NCBI GenBank assembly: GCA_003254925.1
Contig: QANZ01035685.1
Location: forward strand, 1 to 64,000
Length of the DNA stretch: 64,000 nucleotides
Direction: 5' to 3'
From: Chamaecrista fasciculata
Lineage: Eukaryota; Streptophyta; Magnoliopsida; Fabales; Fabaceae
Shown here: piece after piece, positions 12,481-25,135 of the stretch
How positions within the stretch are numbered: the first letter of the stretch is position 1
Layout of the letters: every line of letters begins with the position of its first letter
Position numbers and translations under genes: made by a program
Notes under the pieces: generated by a model
Told to the model about the DNA's origin: nothing
What the model saw: the letters and a program-made list of their open reading frames with translations, nothing else
Database searches by the model: none

Positions 12481-12728
12481 TCCCTTTTTGGTCCCTCAAT
12501 TGTTACTGAGTCGAGGAATCGGTCCCTCAATTGTGGGAAACTACAACTCAGTCCCTCAATTGTACAATTCCGTTTACGTTTTGGTCCCTCACGTCTGGTC
12601 CGTTAGTGATAGAGGGAGCAAACTCCCTTTTTGGTCCCTCAATTGTTACTGAGTCGAGGAATCGGTCCCTCAATTGTGGGAAACTACAACTCAGTCCCTC
12701 TTGAGGGACCAAAAAGGGGGTTTGCTCA
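12474..12728. mobile_element. MITE with an internal direct repeat
   Basis: Left end GAGCAAACTCCCTTTTTGG, right end its reverse complement finishing TTTGCTC (12703-12728). An 85-bp unit beginning at 12473 is repeated almost exactly from 12618. The second unit runs straight into the right end. It looks like a partial duplication of a smaller element. Confidence 0.6.
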
Positions 12729-13334
12729 AATTAATATCCAACTCATTTCCACTTGACACCTCATTCAAACTACTCTCTTGCAATTTGGTCCCAAAACCCC
12801 TAAATCCCCTAAAACTTTTTTTAATCCTCTTCTTCATCTTTTTCATCTTCTTCATTCATTTTAGTCCCAAATCCTAAAAATAAAATTGTAAAGTATCCCA
12901 AAACCTTTCCAAACATTCCAATTTAGTCCTTAAATGTATTAAAAACCCTAAAACCCTAAACCCTAAAAAAAATCTACTTTGAGTTCATTCATTTTATCCC
13001 ATTATTCTCAATTTATTAAATCATATTTAAAAAAAAACATTTTAGTCACTGAACCCTAATTTCTTCATCTTCATCTTCATCCTCATTCCTCTCTCATCTT
13101 TCATTCCTCACCGCCGATCCTACTGCTTCAACCAAATCCTCAAACATCAAAATGGCTCGATTCTTCAAATCCTTAAACATTCTCTCGCTCGATTCTTCAA
13201 TTTCTGGGTTTGATTTCAAGTTCACAACCATTTTGGGCGTTGCGAGATACATTCATTCATTTTTTAGGGTTCGAATTCGAATTGGGGGAGAAAGTTTGGG
13301 GTTTCTTTCGATTTTGAAGAAATTCCGAGAGAAT

Positions 13335-14076
13335 NNNNNNNNNNNNNNNNNNNNNNNNNNNNNNNNNNNNNNNNNNNNNNNNNNNNNNNNNNNNNNNNNN
13401 NNNNNNNNNNNNNNNNNNNNNNNNNNNNNNNNNNNNNNNNNNNNNNNNNNNNNNNNNNNNNNNNNNNNNNNNNNNNNNNNNNNNNNNNNNNNNNNNNNNN
13501 NNNNNNNNNNNNNNNNNNNNNNNNNNNNNNNNNNNNNNNNNNNNNNNNNNNNNNNNNNNNNNNNNNNNNNNNNNNNNNNNNNNNNNNNNNNNNNNNNNNN
13601 NNNNNNNNNNNNNNNNNNNNNNNNNNNNNNNNNNNNNNNNNNNNNNNNNNNNNNNNNNNNNNNNNNNNNNNNNNNNNNNNNNNNNNNNNNNNNNNNNNNN
13701 NNNNNNNNNNNNNNNNNNNNNNNNNNNNNNNNNNNNNNNNNNNNNNNNNNNNNNNNNNNNNNNNNNNNNNNNNNNNNNNNNNNNNNNNNNNNNNNNNNNN
13801 NNNNNNNNNNNNNNNNNNNNNNNNNNNNNNNNNNNNNNNNNNNNNNNNNNNNNNNNNNNNNNNNNNNNNNNNNNNNNNNNNNNNNNNNNNNNNNNNNNNN
13901 NNNNNNNNNNNNNNNNNNNNNNNNNNNNNNNNNNNNNNNNNNNNNNNNNNNNNNNNNNNNNNNNNNNNNNNNNNNNNNNNNNNNNNNNNNNNNNNNNNNN
14001 NNNNNNNNNNNNNNNNNNNNNNNNNNNNNNNNNNNNNNNNNNNNNNNNNNNNNNNNNNNNNNNNNNNNNNNNNNNN
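13335..14076. other. Assembly gap (742 N)
   Basis: Run of unknown bases. The open frame beginning MARFFKSLN at 13152 runs into it. The flanking 12740-13334 sequence resembles the interiors of the Mutator-like elements farther right and has telomere-like AAACCCTAA words near 12950. No gene can be called across the gap. Confidence 0.99.
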
Positions 14077-14438
14077 GTTTGACCTTTAATTACTATTAAT
14101 TTTATAATTAATATAAAAAGTACTAATTTCATAACATCTGAAAAGTAGCAGCACTATGTTCATTAAGTTATGAAACAGAAGACGAAATGGGACTTTGAAT
14201 GCGAATGGGAGAAGACGAAATATAGATGTTAGGGTTTGGTCTTTCCCTGGTTTCAGTTTGGAACTTTGAATGCGAATTGAAATGTCAAATGTCTATGCGG
14301 CTACTTTTTCAATTTTTACTTTTGGTCTTTAGGTTATAGTTTCATGGGCTGTGCCTCATTGTTTATTTGTTTTAGTGGAGTAGTGGAGGAACGCATAAAT
14401 ACTATATATATATAATGTATTGTATTATTTATATATAA
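14077..14438. other. Spacer after the gap, no gene seen
   Basis: AT-rich DNA containing two imperfect copies of a phrase around GAAGACGAAAT and TTTGAATGCGAAT. No coding signal and no recognised element. Confidence 0.4.
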
Positions 14439-14445
14439 TTGCATA

Positions 14446-14624
14446 GTTGCGGTTTGGTTCGGTTTGGTGAAGTGTCAAACCGCCACCGAACCAAACCGCC
14501 CAAAATTAAGAAAAATGAAACCAAACCAAACCATTTGAATGTCGGTTTTGGTTCGGTTTGGTTCGGTTTGGTTCGGTGTAGTTCGGTTCAATCGGTTTGG
14601 TTCGGTTTTGAACACCCCTACTTA
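14446..14624. mobile_element. hAT-like MITE, GGTTTGGTTCGG-rich
   Basis: Alternating GGTTTGGTTCGG and CCGAACCAAACCG blocks form a hairpin and finish with AACACCCCTA (about 14611-14620), the plant hAT-type end also seen at 176-183. A clear left end and target duplication are not visible. Confidence 0.5.
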
Positions 14625-14639
14625 GAACTAAACTAAGCT

Positions 14640-15340
14640 GATTGTTACGGGATCTTTAAAATAATAAATTGGTAAATTTCTAAGTCATTTCGTGGTGACC
14701 ATCTCTGTTTGACATATGTGTCGCTTTCGAAAAGTTATATTTTTTTTTTGGCCGAAAAAAAGTTATATTATATTTGTGCCATCGTGCTATAAAATACCAT
14801 TCCACAAATTTAAGGTCATAATCAAGTAGATATTTATCTATCTTTAATCAAATATTATAGATTCAATTCTTAACATTGAATATGAAATAATTTTAAATTT
14901 TTGGATCAGTTCCTTGAATTAGATGGTTATTAGAATTTTGTTGAAGTATACATGTCTTTATTTTAACACCCACTGATTTTATTTTGAAGTAATTTCTTCA
15001 AAGCCTTTATGTACTTTTGTGATTTAATTAATAAGAGGTTTCAAAAAGCAAAATAAACAAAGCATTCTTAAAGGACACCTTAATTAAAATATTTGTTTAG
15101 AAGTTAAGCTGAAATTGACAAGGTAGTTGGTATATATATAGATTAATAAGACACATAAATATATGCATGCTTCATGAAACATACAGCGTAAGTGGGTGTA
15201 AACTTCTCTTGTTCAAATCATTGTAGTCTTCTTCGACGAGACACGCTATCTTTCTCTCTACTCTTAGTACTAAAATTAATAATGCACATATATATATAAA
15301 TATATATAAACATTCTCTAAGAAGCTTCTTTTTCTCTCTC
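14640..15340. other. Upstream region of the DUF761 gene, no gene seen
   Basis: AT-rich spacer with a short TATATA run near 15290. No open frame or repeat that I can classify. Confidence 0.4.
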
Positions 15341-15342
15341 GC

Positions 15343-15350
15343 TATAAAAA
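15343..15350 (+). promoter_or_regulatory. TATA box of the DUF761 gene
   Basis: TATAAAAA lies 60 bp before the ATG at 15403, which would put the transcript start near 15375 and leave a leader of about 30 bases. Confidence 0.55.
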
Positions 15351-15402
15351 GCCCTTCAACCTCCATAATCATCAGCATTCAAAATCAATAAATTAAATCA
15401 TT

Positions 15403-15777
15403 ATGGGAAAGCAGAGACGACGACTCTCACTGTTTATTATACGACGATTGAAGATGGCTGTCTGGAAGATTCAATTTCTGTTAGGTCTTCTACGAGCTCA
15501 TCACACTAGCAACAAACCATTACAAAGATTGTGCACCTTCAATAATAATATTCGTCAAATTAGAAGAAGAAGAACACCAACAACAACATCGTTAACAAGT
15601 AGTTATTATAGTTATGGTATAAGTTCGGAGGAAGAGCATGATGATGATATTAATGAAAGGGCTGAGAATTTCATTGCTAAATTTCGGCGTCAACTGAACG
15701 TGGAGAGAGATATGGAGTTAAGGTATTGCACCAGTAATCATTACGATTTTCAGAGTGGTGATGATGCTGATGATTAA
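15403..15777 (+). CDS. DUF761 (cotton-fibre-expressed type) small protein, 124 aa
   Basis: A single-exon gene. The N-terminal third is very basic and moderately hydrophobic (MGKQRRRLSLFIIRRLK), the middle is rich in Arg, Thr and Ser, and an acidic EEEHDDD stretch leads into the C-terminal block INERAENFIAKFRRQL (about residues 82-97), the hallmark of the DUF761 family. Family members are plant-specific and their biochemical role is largely unknown, so none is assigned. The gene has a well-placed TATA box and a good start context. It has no neighbours that suggest a pathway. Confidence 0.8.
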   Translation: MGKQRRRLSLFIIRRLKMAVWKIQFLLGLLRAHHTSNKPLQRLCTFNNNIRQIRRRRTPTTTSLTSSYYSYGISSEEEHDDDINERAENFIAKFRRQLNVERDMELRYCTSNHYDFQSGDDADD

Positions 15778-16292
15778 TTTCTATATAAATGATCATTTTC
15801 ATGTTAGATAATTAGTTATATATATATATATATATGTTGTGTGGGATTATTTTGTACGTGAACGTGTGTATTTCAATCAAATTAATCATTTGTATGACTT
15901 AAATTTCTTATATGTTAGTAAGTATTAGTTTGATCTCCACGTCTTAAAACTCTGTTATTTTGGTTGTGAATTGTGATAATGGATGAATGATATATGAGAG
16001 TGATTGACATGTTATTAATTAGTTGGTTCTCAGAAAACATTAACGTAGTAATAAATTAACTTCGATAATCGATCTATAATATATAATTAATTGACTGTCA
16101 TTCCCCCACCAGGAAAAAAAATGATTTTCATTTATTTTGTGTGTAAAACAACTCTTTCTATATGAAAATAAAATTGTGTACTCCGTCAACAAACTACTCA
16201 TAAAATGAAATTTATTTGATTCACCAATGAGAATCCCACGTCAAATTTGTTAAAACCTTGAATGAGCAAATTATTACTCAAATAAATACATA

Positions 16293-16720
16293 GATTAAGT
16301 GTACTTTTGATTCCCTAACTTACATAAAGGTCTTAATTTGGTCTCTTAACTTTTTTTGTTACAATTTTAGTCCCTTAACTTTTGAAAGTGTCTCACCGTT
16401 GGTCCCAAATGCACTTCCATCTATTATCTGCCGTTAGTGCTGACGATCTGACAAGCTGAGTTGGCTGATGATGTGACAAATATGAGTGAAGTAGATTAAA
16501 AAAGGATTATTATGCACTAACGACAGATAATAGATGGAAGTGCACTTGGGACCAACGGTGAGACGTTTTCAAAAGTTAGGGGACCAAAATTGTAACAAAA
16601 AAAGTTAAGGGACCAAATTGAGACTTTTTCAAAAGTGAGGGAACCAAAATTGCAACAAAAAAGTTAAGGGACCAAATTGAAACTTTTACGAAAGTTAGGG
16701 GACCAAAAGTGCACTTAAAC
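16293..16720. mobile_element. MITE with long inverted ends upstream of the Raf-like kinase
   Basis: TTAAGTGTACTTTTGAT on the left mirrors CAAAAGTGCACTTAA on the right. A long internal palindrome also pairs GCACTTCCATCTATTATC with its reverse complement (16410 and 16525). About 430 bp. The flanks TAAATACATA and TAAATACTA look like an imperfect target duplication. Confidence 0.65.
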
Positions 16721-16929
16721 CTAAATACTAAATTCCTTAATTTAACTTTTAGTAAGTTTATGAGATAAGAATTATTTCAAAAACTGATAAAAAAAAAAAG
16801 GTTTATGGCATACGAATTAAATGGAGAAAGTAACAATAATGTGTCTTGTAAAGTTATTTAGTAATGAAATTTAGAAATTAGAGGTAATTAATGAGGAGTT
16901 ATATAGTAGTGAAGAGAGAAATGAGAAAC

Positions 16930-17708
16930 CATGTTGTGCAGTGTAAATGGATGCTGCGCTATTTTCAGCAAATGTGGTTTCTCCGACGTATCCGTTCGAA
17001 CTCCGCGACTCATGGAACGTTTTCTTCTCTCTCTCAATGCTTGAATTTGCCTTTGCCTTTGTCTCACAATCGCACCCCTTTTCTCCTTTCACCAAACTCA
17101 AACTCCATTTTTCCCCTTTTCGCTGTTGCTTCATGGATTCCCACGATTCCCTATTCCTATGTACCAACCTCCCCACCTCATCACATTTTATGCTTCCGCC
17201 GATTCTTTCGACCTACATACAGGTATATATCTCATTCTCACATTGCTCCCCTTTTTCCTTCTTTGTTTCTCTGTTGGTTTCATTTTGATTTTGCCGTCAT
17301 TCTAATGAGAATTCCGGTTCTTTTAATTTCGTATTTTATTGACCTTGCAGACTTCAAATTTATAGGTTCCTTTACGGAGTTTATAATTTGCATGGGTTTC
17401 CCGAGGAACTTCTCTGCTCGTTCTTTTTAGGGGATTAAATAGTTACGTAATGTTTTGATTATAGCTATACGAAGACCGGGGTTGAGGAGGTTTCTGCTCG
17501 ATATATCAGTTTTCCATCGTTATTTGTTTAAGATTAGTTGTTAGATGGAAAACTATCTTTAAAACTACAGCACAACGGATTTTTTGGTATGTATTTCATA
17601 TACATATTTGATCAGGAGACATATAGGCATTGATTGAATGTGTGTTGATACTAACAACTCAAGGTTCTTGGATGGTTATGAGGAGCTAAGTATAATTGTT
17701 CTGCCCCC
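16930..17708 (+). promoter_or_regulatory. 5' leader of the Raf-like kinase, with a leader intron and a possible uORF
   Basis: Pyrimidine-rich sequence before the kinase ATG. A GT-AG intron fits 17223-17350 (CATACAG before GTATAT; CCTTGCAG at its end). An upstream frame starting at 16947 would run 92 codons to the donor and stop four codons into the next exon. Such a uORF could repress translation. This is inferred from sequence alone. Confidence 0.35.
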
Positions 17709-20700
17709 ATGAATAGTGAGGGTCCAAGTTATCCAGGCCTGCAATATAAAGGTGCAGTGAATGCTGGTTCAATTGATAATGTCCCCTCAGACAGCAATGA
17801 GGATAATATATGTCCATATACTGGTGAAGAATTCTCAGCTGAGTTTTACAGGGATAGATTTGGTTTGAGAAGACTACCTGTCCCACCTGATGTGGATAAT
17901 CGCCTGCCAAGTAGATTTGGTTTTGATTCTAATCAGAATTATCAACTAGCTTATGAGGATCTTGCACGTGTTTCTGGGCTAAGGAGAATGGATTCTGATA
18001 CTAACTCAGATTTTTCAGATTTTGCTCCCACAACAGGATACATTGCTGAATATGAAAACAGGGTTTATCCTAACAATTTGAACAGATTCCAGTTGGAACG
18101 TGGTGGTATTGGACAACCATCAGGTCAATTTTCTGAAGAGATTTATTCTGATCAATTTTCCCCCGGACCAAATGCTTTGCCCTTTTATGTAGCCGAATCC
18201 CCTCAGTCATTCCTTCCTTATCAGACATCATTTTCAGACCCTTCTTTTTATAAGAAGATAAAGTTTCTTTGTAGCTTTGGAGGAAGAATATTACCAAGGC
18301 CAAATGATGGGAAGCTGAGGTATGTGAGTGGAGAGACACGTATTATATCCATCACAAAAAACATCACTTGGGAGCAACTTATGGAGAAGACTTCGGCAAT
18401 TTGCAATCATCCTCACATTATCAAATACCAGCTTCCTGGAGAGGATCTTGATGCTCTTATTTCTGTTTGTTCTGATGAGGATCTTTATCATATGATAGAG
18501 GAGTATGAAGAACTAGAAAGAATTGGAGGCTCTCAACGATTGCGGATTTTTCTCATATCATCAAATGAATCTGAGAGTCCCAAGTCTATTGAAGCAAGAG
18601 TCAATCAGCCAGGTGAAGTTGACTACCAGTATGTTGCTGCTGTCAACAACATGGTGGACCCAAGTCCACGGAAGGGCTCCAGTGGGCAAAGTTTTGCAAG
18701 CCAAACAAGCCTGCTTGGAAATACCCCTGAGTACAGTAGTCCAAGAGTTTTCAAGGAATCTCCTACATCTGGATTTTCTTGGGATATGAAGGACCGCAGC
18801 CCCAGGTCCCCACATATAGGAGGATTATTCTCAAAACGTGGCCCACAGGTTTTAGCAGCGCTTCAAGTGCCAGTCAAGTCATTCAATCAATCACCACCTA
18901 GTCCTTTGTCCCATATTTGTGTGCAGCCTAAAGATACCAAAAATTCCAATGTAGAGCTATTTACGGATCAAACATGCAATGCTGGTAATGAAAGCCTTTT
19001 TCCATTTGTAATGGAAAGAGTTCAATGTGACAATTCCTTGTATAGAGAAGATGCCAATTATGTTGATCCCTTTGCATACTGTAACAACCTTGCTCAAGTG
19101 CCACCCTTACGGAATTACCATCATGGTAATCAGCATACAGTGGAGCCTGATCAGCCCAAGAATGTCAATAACAATATTCAATTTCACATGAGAAGCCACA
19201 GTGAAGATTTTGTTTCATCTACAACGAGTAGCCAAATTAATGCAATGTTTGAGAGACCCAAACGTACAAATGAAGGTTCATATCATTTCAACAAGAGTGT
19301 CTCTCATTGTGAAGGGATGTCTTTAGTGTCTAATAATAGGGATAGAGAGGCATCTAATTGCAGATTGTTGCATGCAATTTCTGATCCATTATTGCAGAGC
19401 AGTGACAGGAGCTTTGAAGATCATTTGCAGCCTTCCTTTGGAGTAAAGGGGAAAATATCACCTTCACAGAAATTTTCGAGTTCCTATAGGGAAAAGCCGT
19501 TGCTGCAGGAGGAAATAATTGAAGGGAAAGATCAGGTAGCTAAGTCTCAAATTCTATCCAGTTTTGGGATGACTAACAGTTGTAAGGAGATTTTGGATCC
19601 TGGTCAAGAGAAATTGTTCCATGCAGATAATAGCAATGCCTTGTCTGATGAAATTGTAAGATACTATGAACGTAGTACTCAAGTTACATCACATACCAAT
19701 GTCTTGGATTTTAAAGATGTGGAGTACATCAATGGCCAACAAGGTGCGTGCTTGTCTTCACCAGAATTACAAAGCAGTGAATGCGATTTATCAACTTCCT
19801 CATCATATTTGGAATCCACAAGAAACCTGGGGGAGCAACTACATGGTCTGCAACTAGACACAACTGGTGCTGATTTTTTCATGAGGAGCCAAACTTCTAT
19901 AATATATCACCAATTTGCCATGCTCGAGACGAAAAACAGCCAACTGTTTCCCCTTGACTCCTCTGATTCACAGCTTATTGAGACCCAAACTGACTTGGTG
20001 TCCATACTGCAAAACTCTGTAAGTATATTTCTTTGGGAATTTGTCAACTCAAGGTGAGGCTGCCAATGAATAAGCCTAGTATTTTCATATTGTAATTCAG
20101 AATACAGACATGGGTGCAGCTTCCAGAGGAGAGGCTTGTCTACCTGATGAAAATCCTGCCAACTGTCCTCACAAGGAGATTGAAAAGATAGTTAGTAACC
20201 AAGGTTATTATGCTGGACATAGCAATGAATTACGTGACAAATCACAGCTCTTTATTGGCTCTCAGGAAATTAAGAAGCTAAAATCAGTTGCTCTTGTCAG
20301 TGGACCAACTCATAGTATCTCTTCTTGCACTCAATCATGCTCAAAAATTGTCTCAGACATAGCTGAAGAGGTTGAAGCTGAATCTGCATCTCCTGAAAAG
20401 GAAGGGTCAGAGAGTATCCGTCCACAATCTCAGAGTGAGGTGGCGATCTCCAAACTAATTTGCAGCATATGGTTCATAATTTTTTATTGTATGGTTGACT
20501 TGAGATTCTATCTGTTATCATAGCATGCTAAGGATGATAGTGGAAACGCCAATAAACTTATTGGGTCAACAGCTGCTGAAATGGAGGCTGAAATCCATGG
20601 TTTGCAGGTATAAAAATTACTTTAATTTCACAGTCTTGTGCATTTTACTTCAGTATTTTGTTGTCTTTTTTTTTTGGCACCTGTATTTTGTTGTCTAGAA

Positions 20701-22910
20701 TGATCAAATTCTGTCAGTACTTTTTGGTGGATGAAAAAAAATATTGTTTTCTTGCACCTGTAAAGGGCCAACCTAGTTCAAGTCCCCACTTGGTGGGGAG
20801 ATGGGGAAAGGAATATACTAGGCAGCCTTACCCCTGCTTTATGCAGAGAGGCTGATTCGTACCCACATGCCACAACCTTAGACCCCACGACAAGCGTGCT
20901 TATCGCTGAGCCAAGGCAGCCCTTCATGTTTACTTGCACCTGTATTGGAAAAAAAATATGGTGAATCAGAGCCCACTTATACTCATGTTTGAGCTAATTT
21001 TTGTGATCCAAACTTGCAGATTATTAAGAATGCTGATATTGAGGAACTACGAGAGTTAGGATCTGGAACATTTGGAACTGTTTATCTTGGAAAGTGGAGG
21101 GGAACAGATGTTGCAATTAAGAGAATAAAAAGTAGTTGTTTTGCTGGCAGAGTATCAGAGCAAGAGCGGTTGGTAGGTCTACATTATTATAAGCAAGTTG
21201 AATTTTGCTAGTGTCCATTCTGTTTCTATTCTTCTTTGCTTATATTAATATATTTAGTTGAAAAAGAATCATTAGAGGAAAATAAGTATTATGTTGAATG
21301 GGATTTTAATTTTGTTGACTTGCAGAATGTCAGTTTCAGTGACTGTTTAATGTAGATTCACTAGGAAAATTTTAATTTGATTATATTTTCAGGTCAGGAG
21401 CTAACAGTATCTGTATGTGCAGACTAAAGATTTCTGGCGAGAGGCAAAAATTTTGTCAACTCTTCACCATCCAAACGTGGTGGCCTTTTATGGGGTAGTT
21501 CCAGATGGCCCTGGTGGAACATTGGCAACTCTAACAGAATATATGGTGCATGGATCACTGAGGAATGTACTCTTGAGGAAGGATAGGTTGGTTAATTCAC
21601 ATAAATTGTTTTACTTGCAAAATAATGAAATATTAACTAGAAATAGATTCATGCACTCTCCCTATCCATCCTGCAGAGTGCTTGACCGTCGAAAAAGGCT
21701 TTTGATTGCAATGGATGCAGCATTTGGGATGGAATATTTACATTACAAGAATATTGTTCATTTTGATTTGAAGTGTGATAATTTACTTGTCAATTTGGGG
21801 GATCCTGAACGACCCGTATGCAAGGTAATGTGTGGCAGAAACAAGAGCTTGAATTTACTTTTCTGATCTTTTGGGCCTTTTCCTAAATTTAAACAAGAAT
21901 TTGTTCCTAAACACCTGGGGTCATTGCCAAAAGAAAAAAAATAAGGTTACCGACTAGTGGAGCCATTAACATTGATTCTTTTTCTTTTGTTGAAAAAAAA
22001 AAGAGCAATGATATCTGAATAGTGCATGATACAACAATTTTTTTTTTCGACATCTAGTTATCTGTGTTATGAACTGTGTATAAGAAAATAATTAAACTAA
22101 ACTTCTTGTTGGATATCTGCAACGAAGGTTGGTGATTTTGGCCTTTCAAGAATTAAGCGCAACACACTTGTTTCTGGTGGTGTCAGAGGAACACTTCCCT
22201 GGATGGCGCCAGAACTACTAGATGGTAACAGTAGTGGGGTCACTGAGAAGGTTAGCAGCTTTATTATCTGTTTATCTCTTCTTTTTTATTCTTTGTCTTC
22301 AATCTCTTTCATTTGCTTCCTGGTTGATGAAATGAACTCTCTCCTATGGACTGTAATATTTGTAGTGCTTGGCTATTCTCTTATCTGATAGGTTGATGTT
22401 TTCTCGTTTGGCATTGCGATGTGGGAACTTTTGACTGGAGAAGAGCCATATGCTAACTTGCACTGTGGTGCTATCATAGGTAAGCATGAACTAACTGTCC
22501 TTTTAGTTTTGTACATATATATATGCAAACAAAAGCAAATGAACGATTAAAAAGATGCTAGTCATATATAACAAATGAAATCATCATCAATATTCAGCGT
22601 TTTACTAATTCATTTTGCAAATTTTTATCTCCTCTCTTGTTCTCTTGTTCTGTATCACTAAGTTCTCCTCTCAGTTTGAATTGTACTGATAAGTTTTGTG
22701 TACTACAAATGATTTAATGAAGGAGGGATTGTGAATAATACACTCAGACCATCAATCCCAAAACGATGTGATTCTGAGTGGAAAAAGCTGATGGAAGAGT
22801 GTTGGAGTCCTGATCCTGCAGCCAGGCCATCCTTCACAGAAATAACAAATAGATTTCGCATCATGCAAGCTGCTCTGCCCAAGAAGAGACACAATCCTGC
22901 CGCAAGATGA
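17709..22910 (+). CDS. PB1-domain Raf-like MAPKKK (9 exons, 1198 aa)
   Basis: Exons 17709-20018, 20101-20439, 20524-20607, 21020-21172, 21423-21586, 21677-21824, 22128-22250, 22392-22479 and 22723-22910; phases agree. Residues about 181-282 are a PB1 domain ([19 protein letters not shown]). A long Ser/Asn-rich linker follows, then a C-terminal kinase from about 915. Kinase motifs: GSGTFGTVY loop, VAIK Lys945, HFDLKCDN with Asp1047, GDFGLS with Asp1069, and [12 protein letters not shown] in place of HRD and this domain order mark the plant B4 Raf-like group. B4 members in Arabidopsis phosphorylate SnRK2 kinases early in osmotic stress; the same role here is inferred. The donor at the end of exon 2 (GTGGCG) is weak. 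Intron 3 holds an antisense SINE. Confidence 0.93.
20763..20932 (-). mobile_element. tRNA-derived SINE in intron 3 of the kinase gene
   Basis: On the minus strand it reads with an A-box (TTGGCTCAGCGATAAGC) and a degenerate B-box (GGTACGAATC). It is flanked by an exact 12-bp duplication CTTGCACCTGTA (20751-20762 and 20933-20944). It is the same family as 32980-33137 and is antisense to the host gene. Confidence 0.8.
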
Positions 22911-23252
22911 ACCCTACATTTTTTAAAAAGTTAAATTGCTTGTAAATGAATGAATGCATATACAGGTAACAGAAGAAAAATGTAAAGAGATGTTTCAATT
23001 AATTTGATAGCATTGCTTCTAATTTTGTATATAGAAAGAAGCCTTAGTATAGAGGTTCAATTACTTAGTCAAAAGATGTATATATGAAAGTCACATGTTT
23101 CCTCACTTGGTATTCTGTCATGTAAATTTTTGTAGTAAAGCTTATCAATTCGAATTCTCTCAGTTTTCTATCAAATTTAGATGATAATGAATTAATGATG
23201 GTGATGATTATAAATTGATCGCCTCGTGACGAAGGGAGAATGGGTTACAGTG

Positions 23253-23290
<38 letters not shown>

Positions 23291-24118
23291 CAGTTCATGT
23301 CATTTCGTTTGATCACTAAAAGGATGAAAATTTGTTCAAATAAATTTTTGTTGGATATACTCCGTTGCTGTCCCAAAATTGAAAAAAGCCAAAAAGGAGA
23401 TTATTAACACTAAATAAATAATTCATCTCAAATATAAATACAGATCACAATTAAAAAAAAATTATGAACGTCGGGATATCCTTATCCTTTACTATATTAT
23501 TGCATAAAGACAAAATAACAATGAGTTTTAAATTTATGGAAAATCTCCATCTGTCTTTACAGTTTTTTTTTTCCGCTTGCCAATCGTGAAAAAAAGATCA
23601 TCTTTATTACAAAATACAAAAGAAAAATGGCCTTAATTTAAAAGAAAAAAAACATATATGAGATGAAAATCAATTTTTTTTAACTTAAAAAAGTTAATAG
23701 AACATGGTTAGGAACTAACAATGAAAATTTTTAAAAACTTCAGAAATTAAAATGGAACGAAAAAACATTTCAGGACCAAAACAAAACTTTGAGCAAATAT
23801 AAAGGATCAAAATATAGGATTTTGGCCTTTTGAAATATAATGCTTTAATATCAGTATATTCCATACATTATGTTATGGGATACGGCGGCATCGTCAATGG
23901 AAATGACGTGTCAGTTGGCGTTCTGTATTATCTGAATCGGCACGCTTTTCAATTCGAACCTCCCTTCCCATTTTTTTCAAAGTGGAACCATTACTCGCAT
24001 ATGGCCAAAAAAGAAAACCATTACTCGCATTATTATTCCTTTCTGAGTTTTTTCTCAAGTAAAAAAGATATGGGTTATAATATTTAAATTACATGTCTCA
24101 TTTTTATTTTAAAAAAAA
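22911..24118. other. Intergenic spacer, no gene seen
   Basis: Kinase 3' UTR to perhaps 23110, then AT-rich DNA with an (AAT)n microsatellite at 23250-23288. Words such as CAGGACCAAAAC near 23772 hint at an eroded MITE, but I cannot define ends. Confidence 0.4.
23250..23288. repeat. (AAT)n microsatellite
   Basis: About thirteen uninterrupted AAT units in the spacer between the kinase and thiolase genes. Confidence 0.9.
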
Positions 24119-24295
24119 TTTATCTAACATGTGCCTTTGGGGCACATTTTAAAGTTTATTCTGATTGATTAGTAAAACATTTCATATCTTGAAATCTACA
24201 AAAATTTATTTAAAAGATATTTTTTAATATTTAAAAACTCATTTGACCAATCAAAAGAAACATTAACATGTGCCATAAGGGCACATATTAGAAGG
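24119..24295. mobile_element. Small MITE with TCTAACATGTGCC ends
   Basis: TCTAACATGTGCCTTTGGGG on the left; ATTAACATGTGCCATAAGG and GGGCACATATTAGA on the right. Both ends contain short hairpins of GTGCC/GGCAC. A related partial copy is at 44217-44340. Confidence 0.5.
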
Positions 24296-24584
24296 ACCCT
24301 TTAAAAAAATTGTAATAAAGTCATTACAAAATTTATATAAGTTTATTAAAGAAAAAGAGCAAATGATATTTGAATATTTCAGTTTTATAAAACAAATTAA
24401 TAATGAAAATATAGAACCCTCATTAGATTTTTGTCTCATGATATCTGCAGTTCTGCACTCCACGATAAGGGTAATAGTAGGTTTCTATTTAAATGATGAA
24501 ATATTTAAACACAAAATATGTGGCCCATTTTTTCAAGTGATTTAGGGAAAGAAGAAAGAATGTGTTAAATTGGTAAGTTTAATG

Positions 24585-24857
24585 AGTAAAGTAATAATTT
24601 AGTCTTTAAAAAATTATTAGATTAACAACTTGATCACTAAAAAATTAAAATAATAGATATTTAATTTCTAAAAAATTAAAGTAGTATATTTTTTATTTTT
24701 TAAAAGATTAAAATGATATACTATTTATTTAATTTATAAAAAAATAATTAGTATATAATATATTGTTCCTATCCTTCAAAGATTATATTATACATTTTAA
24801 TTTTTTAGGGATTAAGTTATGAGTTATCTTTTAGAGACTAAATTGTTATTCTACTCT
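24585..24857. mobile_element. AT-rich MITE
   Basis: Left AGTAAAGTAATAATTTAGTC is mirrored on the right by GACTAAATTGTTATTCTACT. Internal 'TTAAAATAATA' words alternate in both directions. Non-coding. Confidence 0.5.
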
Positions 24858-25041
24858 AAATTCTAGTATTTCTTGATATTTAATTTACGCGCTAGAAGAT
24901 GCGAATGGATATACATTTTTCTTTCTAATATTTGTCCATACTTGATATTTGATATTTAATACTATCTTAATTCCCAAAGTAGTGATTTATTATTTGGCTT
25001 GTAAAAGATCGGAAGTTCCAATTTTCGTACGCAATTGAAAT

Positions 25042-25048
25042 TATATAA
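25042..25048 (+). promoter_or_regulatory. TATA box of the thiolase gene
   Basis: TATATAA followed by GG lies 94 bp before the ATG at 25136, a normal distance for a short leader. Confidence 0.4.
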
Positions 25049-25135
25049 GGCAAAATCAGAAGGAGATCGCGACTATTTCCAGATCTTCATTTCTCTTGCG
25101 TCTTCGCTCATCTCAACCTTTTACGATAAGCAAAG

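Noticed and set aside
12945-12970. Telomere-like AAACCCTAA repeats
   Set aside because: Only a few units. Such words are common in plant promoters and transposon interiors and do not show a telomere remnant.
13152-14099. Long open frame across the N gap
   Set aside because: Only about 60 codons are real sequence; the rest is unknown bases. The real part has no domain and resembles transposon interiors.
16891-17430. 179-codon frame before the kinase
   Set aside because: It overlaps the pyrimidine-rich leader and its predicted intron, with low-complexity hydrophobic content and no homology that I recognise.
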